DNA from: Dehalococcoidia bacterium
GTDB taxonomy: Bacteria > Chloroflexota > Dehalococcoidia > Dehalococcoidales > E44-bin46
DNA: 5,968 nt
Direction of reading: 5' to 3'
NCBI GenBank assembly: GCA_030634425.1
Contig: DAOWAU010000046.1
Span: 1 to 5,968 of the forward strand
Under the pieces are notes generated by a model. It was not told where the DNA came from and made no database searches. It was given only the letters and a program-made list of their open reading frames with translations. Shown piece after piece: positions 5,525 through 5,968 of the stretch (positions within the stretch are counted from its first letter, which is position 1; every line of letters starts with the position of its first letter). The translations under genes were made by a program, and so were the position numbers.

Positions 5525-5968
5525 GGTCAAGCGGTGAAGGCGCACGGTGGATGCCTTGGCATCAAGGGCCGATGAAGGGCGTGGTAAGGCTGCGATAAGC
5601 CTCGGTGAGCTGTCTAGCAAGCTTAGCCGGGGATTCCCGAATGGGGCAACCCGCTCAGGTAAAACCTGAGCACCCCCAGCTGAACACATAGGCTGGGAGG
5701 AGGTAAGCAGGGGAAGTGAAACATCTCAGTACCCTGAGGAAAAGAAATTATTCCCTAAGTAGTGGCGAACGAAAGGGGAAGAGCCTAAACCCTGTAAGCC
5801 AAGTGGTTCTGGAGCCTAAGCTTACAGGGGGTTGTAAGGCAGGTAGGACCTAGTCCAGAATAGGTCAAGGAGTTACAAACCGAACCCTAGTTTAAGGATC
5901 CTGGAAAGGACCATCACAGAGGGTGACAGTCCCGTAAACGAAAGGGGTAGGCTCCTTATCTGTACTTG
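5525..5968 (+). rRNA. rrl: 23S ribosomal RNA, 5' part (domain I), continues beyond window
   Basis: The sequence from GGTCAAGCGGTGAAGG through CACGGTGGATGCCTTGGC aligns by eye with the mature 5' end of bacterial 23S rRNA. Further conserved blocks follow in order: GGCCGATGAAGGGCGTG, CTGCGATAAGCC, TTCCCGAATGGGGCAACCC, GTGAAACATCTCAGTACCC, GAGGAAAAGAAAT, AGTAGTGGCGAACGAAAGGGG and AGAGGGTGACAGTCCCGTA. About 444 bases are present, most of the 5' end of domain I. The 5' end is placed by alignment with Escherichia coli and could differ by a few bases. No 16S rRNA, 16S-23S spacer or tRNA precedes it; the nearest upstream gene points the other way, so this gene appears to be transcribed on its own. Confidence 0.97.

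Noticed and set aside
5486..5689. Minus-strand frame of 67 codons over the 23S start
   Set aside because: It overlaps the conserved 23S rRNA sequence and has no independent support.
1..5968. CRISPR array, transposon, phage or defence system
   Set aside because: No regularly spaced direct repeats, transposase, integrase or terminal inverted repeats are visible anywhere in the window.

Overview
This window looks like a bacterial chromosome fragment of roughly 50% GC. It has leaderless cytoplasmic redox proteins, strong AGGAGGT ribosome binding sites and a bacterial-type 23S rRNA gene. My best guess at the source is an anaerobic member of the Chloroflexota, class Dehalococcoidia. The reasons are the 23S gene starting alone with no 16S or tRNA before it (unlinked 16S and 23S genes are known in Dehalococcoides) and the type of flavin/iron-sulfur oxidoreductase operon. 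This is inference; Desulfobacterota or other anaerobes carry similar oxidoreductases. A search with the 23S fragment would settle it.

Positions 1-4441 hold three plus-strand genes in a tight operon (gaps of 37 and 17 bases). The first is an FAD-binding oxidase whose N-terminus lies outside the window. It is open from base 2, so the first ATG at 158 is internal. The second is an iron-sulfur protein with two N-terminal [4Fe-4S] motifs and two CCG domains, as in HdrD/GlcF-type proteins; its first CCG domain has lost most of its cysteines. The third is a second, different FAD-binding oxidase of the vanillyl-alcohol oxidase/p-cresol methylhydroxylase superfamily, with an acidic, proline-rich N-terminal tail. 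The gene content resembles glycolate oxidase GlcDEF or lactate-oxidising flavoprotein/Fe-S complexes: flavoproteins would oxidise an organic substrate and pass electrons through the Fe-S subunit to an unknown acceptor. The substrate cannot be read from the sequence. A 15-bp perfect hairpin at 4474-4513 ends the operon.

Positions 4567-5193 hold a minus-strand gene of 208 codons, convergent with the operon. It encodes a soluble, charged, mostly helical protein that I do not recognise, and it is visibly more AT-rich than the operon.

Positions 5194-5524 are a non-coding, AT-rich region between that gene and the 23S gene. It contains a good extended -10 promoter reading towards the rRNA, two small dyads, a leader in which two mutually exclusive hairpins can form, and a boxA-like antitermination element. 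The 23S rRNA gene starts at about 5525 and runs off the window, showing only the first part of domain I.
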